DNA of 51,132 nucleotides, taken from Proluteimonas luteida. Lineage in GTDB: Bacteria > Pseudomonadota > Gammaproteobacteria > Xanthomonadales > Xanthomonadaceae. Within the stretch, counting starts at the first letter, position 1. Each line of letters starts with the position of its first letter. The notes beneath the pieces were generated by a model. That model did not search any database, was not told where the DNA came from, and saw nothing but the letters and a program-made list of their open reading frames with translations. Made by a program: the position numbers and the translations under genes. This document shows positions 43,701 through 51,132 of the stretch, piece by piece. The stretch lies in the NCBI RefSeq assembly GCF_021191695.1, contig NZ_JAIWPT010000023.1:1-51132 (forward strand). The letters run 5' to 3'.

Positions 43701-45446
43701 TTTACGGGGGCGGCGGCAAGCGGGGAAAACCTTGTTTCCTATATTGCAGGCAGTAGCCAGTACGAGCAGGGGAATGGCGGGCCATTCAGGGATCGGAATT
43801 CGAAGCTCGGCGATATCGTGAATTCGACGCCGGAGATCTTCCAGCCGAATGACGATTTTGGCTATTCCATCTGGAAATCATTCTCCGCAACGGAATGGAA
43901 GCTCGCGCTTGGCACGAGCTATCAGGAGTATCTCCAGCTCAAGGCCGAGAATCGTAGTCCGGTTGTTTATGTCGGTGCGAACGATGGGATGCTGCATGCG
44001 TTCGATGCCCGGGACACTGGTGGTGGCGGTGAGCTGTTCGGATTCATCCCCGCAGGTGCCCGCGGTCATCTTTTTGAGCTTGCCAACCCGAATTACCAGC
44101 ATCGATATTATGTTGATGGCGGCATCACTGTTTCGGACATCGCCACCAACGAGACAGGAGGCTGGAAGACGCTGCTGGTGGGTAGCACTGGTGCAGGCGG
44201 GCCGGTAGACGCCGGCGACCAAAACGGAAGTTCGGTGTTCGCCCTTGACGTGAGCGATCCCGAGAACTTCGACAAGGACGACGTGCGCTGGGAGATCACC
44301 GGCGGCAACGAGCCGGACCTGGGCTACGTTCTCGGCAAACCGCTCATTGTTCCGGTCGAAGTCGGCGGCAGGCCGAGATGGGTCGCGCTGTTCGGGAACG
44401 GTCCGAACTCGGCATCAGGCTTCCCGGTACTCTATGTCGCGGATGCTTGGACCGGCGAGGTCTTGGCACGTTTGCGGCCGAGCCTCAGTTCCTACAGCGC
44501 CAGCAACGGCCTGATGAATGTTGCGCCCATCGCCTTCAATAACGGCGACGGCCTTGTGGATACCGTCTATGGCGGAGATCTCCAGGGTAATCTGTGGAAG
44601 TTCGACTTGTCTGCGTCTACACCGACCGGATGGGCAGTCGCATTCAATGGTGCGCCGTTGTTTACCGCGAGCCGGAATGATGTAGCGCAACCCATCACCG
44701 GCGGAATCGAAGTAGCCAGCGGGCCCGGTGGTGGTGTCAGCCTCTTCTTTGGGACGGGGCGCTACTTCGCGGTCGGTGACAACGCGGTCAACGAAGTCCA
44801 GAGCCTGTACGGGATCTGGGACAACTGTCCGGCGAATGCCACGGTGCCGTGCAGTACGAGGATCGACAACGGGCGGAATGCGTTGAGGGGACAGGCCGTG
44901 ACAACGGGAGTCAACAGCTCCGGGCACAGGACGCGTGATGTCACTCGCGGCGCCGTCAGTTACGTGACGCACCGTGGTTGGTACGTGGATCTCTTCCCTG
45001 ATGCAACGCTGTCCGGCGAGCGATTCATCGGTACGCCGACGCTGCAGAACGGCAAGGTGTTCTTCACGACATACGAACCGACATTGAGCGTCTGCGGCTC
45101 AGGAGGCGGCGTGAACTGGTTGTATGGCCTCAATGTTTTGACTGGTGGCGGTGGCATGGCGGGCGTCAGCTTGACGCCGGAAGGCGCTGGTTCCGGGGAG
45201 GACGCGGTCTGTACCGGTGATTGCGGTGCGATCCCGCTCAATCCGGAGGACGAGACGGGTCCGCCTACCAGGACTTCAAACATCTTCGTCCCACCTGTCG
45301 TGCCCTGTGATCCTGCCCATCCGGACTGCGACGTGGATCGTCGTCTCGAACTGTCCAAGTGCACGCTGGTGCTGCGTGCGGTCGGCGCAGAGCCCCTGTT
45401 CATGCCAAGGCCTTGTGGCAGGCAATCCTGGCGTCAGGTGAGGTGA
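40779..45446 (+). CDS. pilY1: PilY1, type IV pilus tip adhesin / assembly factor
   Basis: A 1555-residue secreted protein, longer than P. aeruginosa PilY1 (1161). A signal-like N-terminus (to about 29) leads to a large Cys-containing N-terminal region and a C-terminal PilC/PilY beta-propeller (about 1000-1490). In that region are the conserved VYVGANDGMLHAFDARD, and the calcium-loop region NNGDGLVDTVYGGDLQGNLW near 1254-1273. Two more EF-hand-like loops are visible: DLDGDGRLD at 71-79 and DRNGNGIPD at 809-817. PilY1 caps the pilus and has roles in adhesion and surface sensing. It lies 17 bases after pilX and four bases before pilE. Confidence 0.94.
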   Translation: MNIPLWLRFTLIAAAGTGLFLGRGAVLDAAPGDYVISQTPLYLGDQVPPLMMMVMSRDERLFTKAYSDYSDLDGDGRLDTTYQDTFAYSGYFDSKLCYSYSNSQFKAVAVAVGANGHSCNGQQWSGNFLNWVTMSRLDILRYVLYGGKRIVDEPGRTVLERAHIPNDLHAWVKVYDGGDINEFTPLSGTQSFCNSSHSNNADEPPVFRQAGGNWSEWAATALYQCRTNHNSDTPGSATSYTVRVEVCDAGVAENLREDFCRPYSNGTTTRYKPAGLLQSYGENGRLRFGMVSGSYSNPRSGGVLRSNISRFSGNGTGCSAGNEINLATGQLCNQNSGDEGIINTLDRFRLTQWNGWTSDSKWGDCNDWGILNRQGQGRSRSLNNPGTGNDDCSAWGNPIAEMYAEALRYIAGESSATSGFNAGSDLSGLPKPNWLDPYRDPASGGNSYCATCNILVMSSGLPSFDSDEIPSIPRIGSVDAATNAVGVAEGVSGSYLVGRVGATPLHASLNTHEDVCSAENVSGLADVRGICPDIPSLEGSYLVSGMAYKARTTDLRPGLQGKPSSHLNTVNTYAVALADNLPKFDVPVGGRTISLAPLCQANASGSAAITDAGWRTCALGSVGVGAKEAAVSPGHVYGRDLVYDANGNAVAGSFSLVWEDSLWGNDHDNDVVAMLTYCVGSACNADTNPRNNAGYSGKDICWRSDSSVCGASGSPTVGANEVLVRIENLSAYAGNAMLTGFAVTGSNNDGVYRLARRPGSSDNSILTNQANPPGDWDKPKVMKFTAGSSDAGSLESPLWYAAKYGGFNDRNGNGIPDPGEWDSRETGQPDNYFFARDPSKLREELERIFEEAAGAGGPTGGGGAGARINAGSFTVETSFTPPTSEDNYWSGNVLGVRVGADGTRGTVLWNAATALGARDPVDRNIVVTIAPTRHEASGEVDEPVAADTFSYLALGNDDAARGAALGIPSPVPVWFTGAAASGENLVSYIAGSSQYEQGNGGPFRDRNSKLGDIVNSTPEIFQPNDDFGYSIWKSFSATEWKLALGTSYQEYLQLKAENRSPVVYVGANDGMLHAFDARDTGGGGELFGFIPAGARGHLFELANPNYQHRYYVDGGITVSDIATNETGGWKTLLVGSTGAGGPVDAGDQNGSSVFALDVSDPENFDKDDVRWEITGGNEPDLGYVLGKPLIVPVEVGGRPRWVALFGNGPNSASGFPVLYVADAWTGEVLARLRPSLSSYSASNGLMNVAPIAFNNGDGLVDTVYGGDLQGNLWKFDLSASTPTGWAVAFNGAPLFTASRNDVAQPITGGIEVASGPGGGVSLFFGTGRYFAVGDNAVNEVQSLYGIWDNCPANATVPCSTRIDNGRNALRGQAVTTGVNSSGHRTRDVTRGAVSYVTHRGWYVDLFPDATLSGERFIGTPTLQNGKVFFTTYEPTLSVCGSGGGVNWLYGLNVLTGGGGMAGVSLTPEGAGSGEDAVCTGDCGAIPLNPEDETGPPTRTSNIFVPPVVPCDPAHPDCDVDRRLELSKCTLVLRAVGAEPLFMPRPCGRQSWRQVR

Positions 45447-45450
45447 TCCA

Positions 45451-45897
45451 ATGAAAGTCCAGGCGGGTGGTCCGGGAGTGGTGAAGTCGGCGCGTGGCGG
45501 GGTTGCGGCCGGCTTTACCCTGATCGAGTTGATGATTGTTGTGGCGATCGTCGCGATCCTTGCAGCGATCGCGTATCCCTCGTATCAGGAGCACGTTCGT
45601 AAATCCAGGCGTGCACAGGCGAAAGCCGATCTGCTCGAGTACGCACAGATGGCCGAGCGGCATCATACGGTGAACAACAGCTATGAGAGCTTTGTGCTGC
45701 CATCCGATCAGTCGCCGCGCGAGGATGGGAGCACGGCCTGGTACGGACTGGATTTCGACGAGGATCCCACACAGAGTACGTTCAAGATCGTCGCAACGCC
45801 CAACGGGGATCAGGAGAGGGACCGCTGTGGTGATCTTTCGTTGGATCAGGCGGGCCGCAAGGGCAACAGCAAGGGCAATCTCGCCGAGTGTTGGTGA
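45451..45897 (+). CDS. pilE: PilE-type minor pilin
   Basis: A 148-residue type IV pilin-like protein. A rather long leader (MKVQAGGPGVVKSARGGVAAG) is cut before FTLIELMIVVAIVAILAAIAYPSYQEHVRKSRR. The C-terminal pair of cysteines (RCGDLS, AECW) forms the D-region disulfide. It is the last gene of the pilus block, just after pilY1, where P. aeruginosa has pilE. A bidirectional terminator at 46004 closes the operon. Confidence 0.93.
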   Translation: MKVQAGGPGVVKSARGGVAAGFTLIELMIVVAIVAILAAIAYPSYQEHVRKSRRAQAKADLLEYAQMAERHHTVNNSYESFVLPSDQSPREDGSTAWYGLDFDEDPTQSTFKIVATPNGDQERDRCGDLSLDQAGRKGNSKGNLAECW

Positions 45898-46003
45898 ACT
45901 GCGGCGGGAGACAGGCAGGGTAGAGGTGAAGCAGCATTGGGTGCTTCTAGAAGGCTGTCTAGTCGGTCCCTTCCCAAACTCTGGGCTAGGTAAAGACAAA
46001 ACA

Positions 46004-46035
46004 AAAGGCCCGCATCTTCCGATGCGGGCCTTTTT
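46004..46035. terminator. Bidirectional terminator between pilE and tRNA-Asn
   Basis: A 13-base perfect stem, AAAGGCCCGCATC (46004-46016) with GATGCGGGCCTTT (46021-46033), with a TTCC loop. It is followed by T-rich sequence on the plus strand, and the minus-strand reading ends in a TTTTGTTTT tract. It can terminate both the pilus operon and the tRNA-Asn transcript. Confidence 0.92.
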
Positions 46036-46041
46036 CGTATC

Positions 46042-46118
46042 TGGCGCCCGAAGTTGGACTCGAACCAACGACCCCCTGATTAACAGTCAAGTGCTCTAAC
46101 CGGCTGAGCTATTCGGGC
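46042..46118 (-). tRNA. tRNA-Asn (GTT)
   Basis: On the minus strand the acceptor arm GCCCGAA pairs with TTCGGGC. The D arm contains AGCTCAGCCGGTTAGAGC, the anticodon loop reads CTGTTAA with anticodon GTT, and the T arm contains GTTCGAGTC. The encoded 3' CCA is at 46042-46044. Confidence 0.96.
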
Positions 46119-46129
46119 TGGGGACGGCC

Positions 46130-46157
46130 ATTTTAGTGGCTTCCGTCCGGGGGTCAA
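46130..46157 (-). promoter_or_regulatory. Sigma-70 promoter of tRNA-Asn
   Basis: On the minus strand TTGACC (46157-46152) and TAAAAT (46135-46130) are separated by 16 bases and lie 12 bases before the mature tRNA 5' end. This is the closest match to consensus promoter elements in the window. Confidence 0.8.
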
Positions 46158-46193
46158 GCATCCTTTGCGGGATGGCCGCGGCGGCGCGGTTGC

Positions 46194-46721
46194 TCAGGCG
46201 GGGCAGGGCGGCGGCGCGGCGTGACGTTGGCTGCGCACGCGTCCGAGGTTGTTGACGACCACTTCTCCGTTCAGCTTGCCGCCCGCGCAGACGCGGACGG
46301 TCAGGTTGGTGCCGGCGCTGCGACCGTCGCGCTGGTAGCGCAGGAACTTGCGGGTGGCGCTGAGCTGCAGCGCGCCATTGCTGGCGCCGGCTGGCGGATC
46401 GGAGACGCGCAGCAGGTCGCCGGGCTGGTCCGGCTGGCGGTTGCCGTCGCTGTCGGTGAACACGATCCACCCAAAGCTCCAGTCCATGTCGTCGCGGCAG
46501 CGGGCGTCTGGTGTCCTGGGGCAGACGACGACCTGGTCGCGGCGCATGACGGCGGTGCTGCGGGCCATCGCGAGGTCGGCGCTGACCAGGTGCAGCGCGG
46601 TCTGGACGCGGTTGCGCTCGATCGCGGCGCTGAACGCCGGCATGCCGATGGTCAGGGTGATGGCCGCGATGGCGAGCGCAATCATCAGCTCGATCAGCGT
46701 GAATCCCGATGTCCTGCGCAT
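46194..46721 (-). CDS. Second GspH/FimT-type pseudopilin
   Basis: A 175-residue prepilin-like protein. The start at 46721 (MRRTSG|FTLIELMIALAIAAITLTIG) has an AGGAGG site. The GspH-type body contains LAMARSTAVMRRDQVVVCPR and WSFGWIVFTDSDGNRQPD, similar in layout to the protein at 38117 but only distantly related in sequence. It stands on the opposite strand, separated from the main pilus block by tRNA-Asn. It may be a FimU-like alternative minor pilin; it could also be a type II secretion pseudopilin, but no gsp genes are nearby. Confidence 0.88.
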   Translation of the reverse strand: MRRTSGFTLIELMIALAIAAITLTIGMPAFSAAIERNRVQTALHLVSADLAMARSTAVMRRDQVVVCPRTPDARCRDDMDWSFGWIVFTDSDGNRQPDQPGDLLRVSDPPAGASNGALQLSATRKFLRYQRDGRSAGTNLTVRVCAGGKLNGEVVVNNLGRVRSQRHAAPPPCPA

Positions 46722-46912
46722 GCCGGCCTCCTGCCTTGTTGGGGGCATCAGCATGCGTGGATCGCGCGGGCCGGGCACTCGGTTGTCCGTGCATCACCAC
46801 GTCGGAAATTTCCGGCTGCTATCGTCGGAATCCGGCCCGGGCGGGGTCGGACTGGTTGCCGTTGCCCCCTCCCGCCCCCATCTCTCCGATTCCCCCGACC
46901 CCCCCTGCCGCC

Positions 46913-48949
<2,037 letters not shown>

Positions 48950-49007
48950 CGAAGTTGCAAGGGGGTATTCGCCAGCGCCCGAATCCGGTGTATGATGCGC
49001 ACCCTTC

Positions 49008-49082
49008 GGGCGGTTAGCTCAGCGGTAGAGCACTACCTTGACATGGTAGGGGTCACAGGTTCGAACCCTGTACCGCCCACCA
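49008..49082 (+). tRNA. tRNA-Val (GAC)
   Basis: The acceptor GGGCGGT pairs with ACCGCCC. The D arm is AGCTCAGCGGTAGAGC, the anticodon stem-loop is CTACC-TTGACAT-GGTAG with anticodon GAC, the T arm contains GGTTCGAACC, and CCA is encoded at 49080-49082. A TATGAT -10 element lies at 48991. The gene is followed directly by integrase remnants on the opposite strand, so it has probably served as an attachment site. Confidence 0.96.
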
Positions 49083-49088
49083 ATCAAA

Positions 49089-49304
49089 TCAGGCATTTGC
49101 GCCGGATTGATTGGCAAGAATCAGCAGTCCTGGCACGCAAGTAACACGCATGCGCTGCATGTAGGAATCGATCACTCCGACTGCCTCGCCGAGATGGTCC
49201 GGCCGGTACTTGGCGTAGACCTCCGTCTTCCCGCCGAACGCGCGGAGACCCAGCATCCCTTGAATCTCTGCCTCTGGCACGCCAGCGGCGCGCAGTCGGT
49301 CGAC
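49089..49304 (-). pseudogene. C-terminal remnant of a tyrosine integrase beside tRNA-Val
   Basis: Minus-strand codons read RLRAAGVPEAEIQGMLGLRAF followed by GGKTEVYAKYRPDHLGEAVG, which matches the last part of phage/island tyrosine recombinases. The nucleophile Tyr (VYAKY) is present, but the conserved His of LGHR is Leu, and everything before about 49304, including the Arg of the catalytic centre, is gone. The stop codon lies 7 bases from the tRNA CCA, the standard place for an island integrase. It is not functional. Confidence 0.7.
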
Positions 49305-49455
49305 GCGATTGGCGGGTCGGGACCCGCCCTGCGCATCATTCGGCGCCCATCTGGACGGAACCCTGTGAGAGGCCGGCGCCGCATCGTCACGCGCATCGCC
49401 AGCGCACAGTGCGATGCTGACGCAACACAGGCGTTCGGCCTGACAGGACCCCTCA

Positions 49456-49689
49456 ATGGCCGCCTCGTCGAGGATGTCCCGCCGCTGGCCGCGGCTGCGC
49501 GGCCTGTTCGCGCGTTCGCAACGCTCCGCGGATTCGGCGACGCTGGACGTGGAGGCGCCGTTGCGCGCGCAGTTGTTCAGTGCGGAACAGATGGCGCTGC
49601 ACGGCAAGGCGCTGGCGCTGACCCATCGCGTGCACCCGTGGCGCGTGCCGGACCGGCTGCTCGCCCGGCTCGGCGAGGCTACCCCCTGA
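49456..49689 (+). pseudogene. Probable 5' fragment of an NdvB-like glucan synthetase gene
   Basis: A 77-codon frame whose middle part, PLRAQLFSAEQMALHGKALA and the following PDRLLARLGE, resembles the start of the very large NdvB/GH94-type cyclic-glucan synthetase proteins of Xanthomonadaceae. It then stops at 49689 instead of continuing for thousands of residues. I read it as a truncated leftover of island rearrangement. The family assignment rests on a short stretch, and a small unrelated gene is possible. Confidence 0.35.
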
Positions 49690-49831
49690 TTTCTGGGAGA
49701 CCGCCTCGCCGGTCAGGGCTGGTCGTCCGGTACGAACCAGCCTTCGTCGGCGAGTGCTGATCGATCAGTGGGAGAAGATCCAGCCGTTGATCGTGACGCG
49801 GGGTTTGTTGTGTCAGGCACGTGTCGTTGAG

Positions 49832-50176
49832 TCAGGCGCAGGCCAGCTCATGCTCGATGGCTTGATCGATCAAGGCATTCATGCTGACGCCACGGGCTGC
49901 TGCGGTGATGGCCAGGGCTTCATGCTTTTTCTTGCCCACACGTACAGCGAACGTGCCCGAGAACTTCTTCTCCGGCGCGATGCCTCGCTCCTTGCACACG
50001 GCCAGAAACTCACGCAAGGAGCGTGTGCCTTCGGCCTTCAGATCGCGCACGTTGGTAGCGTAGAAGTCCGCGCCGCCGTTCAAGCCAACGAACTCGCCAC
50101 GGAACATCTCGATGTCAGGGTCGTAGGAAATCACAGCCGGATGGCCGTCGATCTTCAACACATTGGACTTGTTCAT
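49832..50176 (-). CDS. hicB: HicB-family antitoxin
   Basis: A 114-residue antitoxin. The N-terminal HicB fold (KIDGHPAVISYDPDIEMFRGEFVGLNGGADFYA) resembles a degraded RNase H fold, and the C-terminal ribbon-helix-helix (GTFAVRVGKKKHEALAITAAARGVSMNALIDQAIEHEL) binds DNA. It follows hicA with a 4-base overlap (ATGA). In this toxin-first layout HicB neutralises HicA and represses the operon. It looks complete, in an otherwise decayed island. Confidence 0.92.
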   Translation of the reverse strand: MNKSNVLKIDGHPAVISYDPDIEMFRGEFVGLNGGADFYATNVRDLKAEGTRSLREFLAVCKERGIAPEKKFSGTFAVRVGKKKHEALAITAAARGVSMNALIDQAIEHELACA

Positions 50177-50427
50177 GGGGTCACTCCATTCGCTTGCAAT
50201 ATTCGCTTCACACTTGCCACGGCACCTTTGTCCGTCACCGGCTTGGGATGCGGGCGATGGAACACGTAAACCTGTTCCTTCCAGATGAAGGCCACGCGGG
50301 ATCCTTCGCGCTCCTCACGCTCAGCACCCAAAGCCAACAGCAGAGCCTCGATATCGGCCCACCGGATCGTGCCCAGCACTGGCCGGTGGAAGATGGATTT
50401 CAGCGTCCGTGCGTGCCTGGCCTTCAT
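50173..50427 (-). CDS. hicA: HicA-family mRNA interferase toxin
   Basis: An 84-residue toxin (start MKARHARTLKSIF at 50427; an upstream start at 50445 would add six residues). The double-stranded-RNA-binding-like fold has RWADIEALLLALGAEREEREGSR, and the catalytic His lies in the HRPHPKPVTDKG segment; the family ending VKRILQANGVTP is intact. HicA cleaves mRNA ribosome-independently. No inactivating change is visible, so the HicAB pair is probably active and may keep the island remnant in place. Confidence 0.9.
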   Translation of the reverse strand: MKARHARTLKSIFHRPVLGTIRWADIEALLLALGAEREEREGSRVAFIWKEQVYVFHRPHPKPVTDKGAVASVKRILQANGVTP

Positions 50428-50437
50428 CGCTGGAAAT

Positions 50438-50449
50438 GATATCACTATC
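50438..50449. promoter_or_regulatory. Inverted repeat upstream of hicAB (candidate HicB operator)
   Basis: GATATCACTATC contains GATA and TATC arms around a 4-base spacer, directly upstream of the hicA start on the minus strand and in a short A+T-rich patch. RHH-type HicB proteins bind such small inverted repeats. Confidence 0.4.
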
Positions 50450-50478
50450 TGGTACTACTTGGGACTGAATGGGACAGT

Positions 50479-50830
50479 TCACGCGATCAACTTGGCGACG
50501 GCCTCGGACAGCTTGTCTGGCGCCAGGTGCGCATACCGCAGCGTCATGCGGATGTCGGAGTGCCCCAGCAGCTCGCGCATGGGGTTCAAGTCCACGCCGG
50601 CCATCACCAGGCGCGACGCGAACGAGTGGCGCTGGTCGTGGAAGCGGAAGTTGGCCAGCTCGGCCGATGCGCACAGCTCTTCCCAGCTGCTGTTGATGTT
50701 GTCCATGCGTGCGCCGGCCCTGGGCGAGGGGAATACCGGGCGCACATCCTTGCCTGCCTGCTTCTTCCACCGTCCATCGCCCTCCGGGCCTTCGCCGGTG
50801 CGATGTCAAAAACCGTTCCAGACGGTTTGT
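50479..50830 (-). pseudogene. Truncated tyrosine integrase (second remnant)
   Basis: The minus strand encodes an uninterrupted C-terminal part of a site-specific recombinase: GRWKKQAGKDVRPVFPSP, then FRFHDQRHSFASRLVMAG, LLGHSDIRMTLRYAHLAP and a stop at 50479. The catalytic HxxRH (HDQRH), GH and Tyr (RYAHL) of the second half are intact, but the N-terminal arm-binding domain and first Arg are missing. The frame runs into a palindromic repeat near 50855. This remnant is from a different integrase than the one at 49089. It could be expressed from an internal GTG at 50745 but would lack an active site. Confidence 0.75.
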
Positions 50831-50854
50831 CCAGTCCGCGAAAGACGACCGTTC

Positions 50855-50974
50855 GACCTTGCGTAGGTCGGCCCTACGCGGCCGACGCGGGCGGCGTCCG
50901 GATTCACGGGTGCCGGGGGCACCCGATGCGGCCTGATCGGGGATTCTGGCGTCGGGGGCGTTGCCCCGACCTAC
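50855..50974. repeat. GC-rich palindromic intergenic repeat, copy C
   Basis: Third copy of the family seen at 26411 and 30181: starts GACCTTGCGTAGGTCGGCCC and ends GGCGTTGCCCCGACCTAC. It lies between the truncated integrase and the transposase end, so its insertion or spread includes island DNA. Confidence 0.8.
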
Positions 50975-51027
50975 GTCTGGCGCGCGATACACGAGCCGGT
51001 CACGTGTAGATACCGTCTTGCGGCGGC

Positions 51028-51132
51028 CTATGCAATGGCGTGTTGGGGATCGAATGGCTTGCCCGAACGCAGGACGCCCCAGACCAGGTGGAGGAGCTTG
51101 CGCATGACGGCGCAGACGATGACCTTGCCGGG
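51028..51132 (-). mobile_element. 3' end of an IS110-family transposase gene (runs off the window)
   Basis: Read from the window edge, the minus strand encodes 34 residues (PGKVIVCAVMRKLLHLVWGV then LRSGKPFDPQHAIA) and a TAG stop at 51028. The MRKLLHLVWGVLRSGKPFDP pattern is the typical C-terminus of IS110/IS1111-group transposases. Whether the element is whole cannot be judged. Its presence at the edge suggests that the contig ends in a repeated IS. Confidence 0.7.

Noticed and set aside
46722..46912. LexA box upstream of uvrB
   Set aside because: No convincing CTG-N10-CAG type element is present in the gap.
49083..51132. A second copy of the tRNA-Val 3' end as attR
   Set aside because: I looked for the T-arm to CCA sequence downstream of the tRNA and found no copy inside the window; it may lie beyond the right edge or be lost.

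Overview
The window looks like chromosomal DNA from a high-GC gammaproteobacterium of the Xanthomonadaceae (Lysobacter/Luteimonas-like). The grounds are very GC-rich codon use, an Oar-type TonB-dependent receptor, a Xanthomonas-style fimT-pilV-pilW-pilX-pilY1-pilE block, a petABC-sspA-sspB run and GC-rich palindromic intergenic repeats. The left edge lies a few codons inside the end of a duplicated gene and the right edge lies inside an IS110-type transposase, so the window may be a whole contig broken at repeats. All calls come from reading the sequence; no database search was run.

Layout. (1) 1-10016 is bounded by two apparently identical direct copies of cstA (pyruvate/peptide transporter family, minus strand). 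Between them lie a minus-strand operon (substrate-binding lipoprotein, OprO/P-like porin, Tat-exported fumarylacetoacetate-hydrolase-family enzyme, then cstA copy 1) and a divergent plus-strand response regulator/histidine kinase pair. Copy 2 keeps its usual partner, the YbdD/YjiX-family gene. (2) 10132-14953, minus strand: CorA, a DUF4105 membrane protein, CorC/YbeX, YbeY and a PhoH-like YbeZ. (3) 15043-18767, plus strand: a TetR-HlyD-ABC-permease efflux operon with an operator-like palindrome. (4) 18870-20943, minus: a GNAT acetyltransferase and MiaB, whose N-terminus is encoded partly by a palindromic repeat. (5) 21098-26286, plus: lytic transglycosylase, the cytochrome bc1 complex (petABC), SspA and SspB. 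(6) 26597-32719: DUF3301, NadC, Trm112, PurE, PurK, an SOD-fold protein lacking metal ligands, monothiol glutaredoxin, an atypical SDR and MarC. (7) 32983-37927: a large Oar-like TonB receptor and nucleosidase PpnN. (8) 38117-46721: type IV pilus minor pilins, a 1555-residue PilY1, tRNA-Asn and a second FimT-like pilin. (9) 46913-49082: UvrB and tRNA-Val(GAC). (10) 49083-51132: a decayed island behind tRNA-Val with two integrase remnants, a gene fragment, an intact HicAB toxin-antitoxin pair, a palindromic repeat and a transposase end.

How the genes may work together. The most interesting unit is at the left. An anion-selective porin, a periplasmic acylpyruvate-hydrolase-like enzyme and a pyruvate transporter appear to share one operon headed by an orphan binding protein and facing a two-component system. 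I infer that this unit senses an anionic keto-acid or phosphorylated compound, cleaves it in the periplasm and imports released pyruvate, and that a duplicated cstA was captured into it. This is a hypothesis. The rest is mostly conserved housekeeping DNA, with a few proteins that lack their family's catalytic residues (the SOD-fold protein and the SDR).
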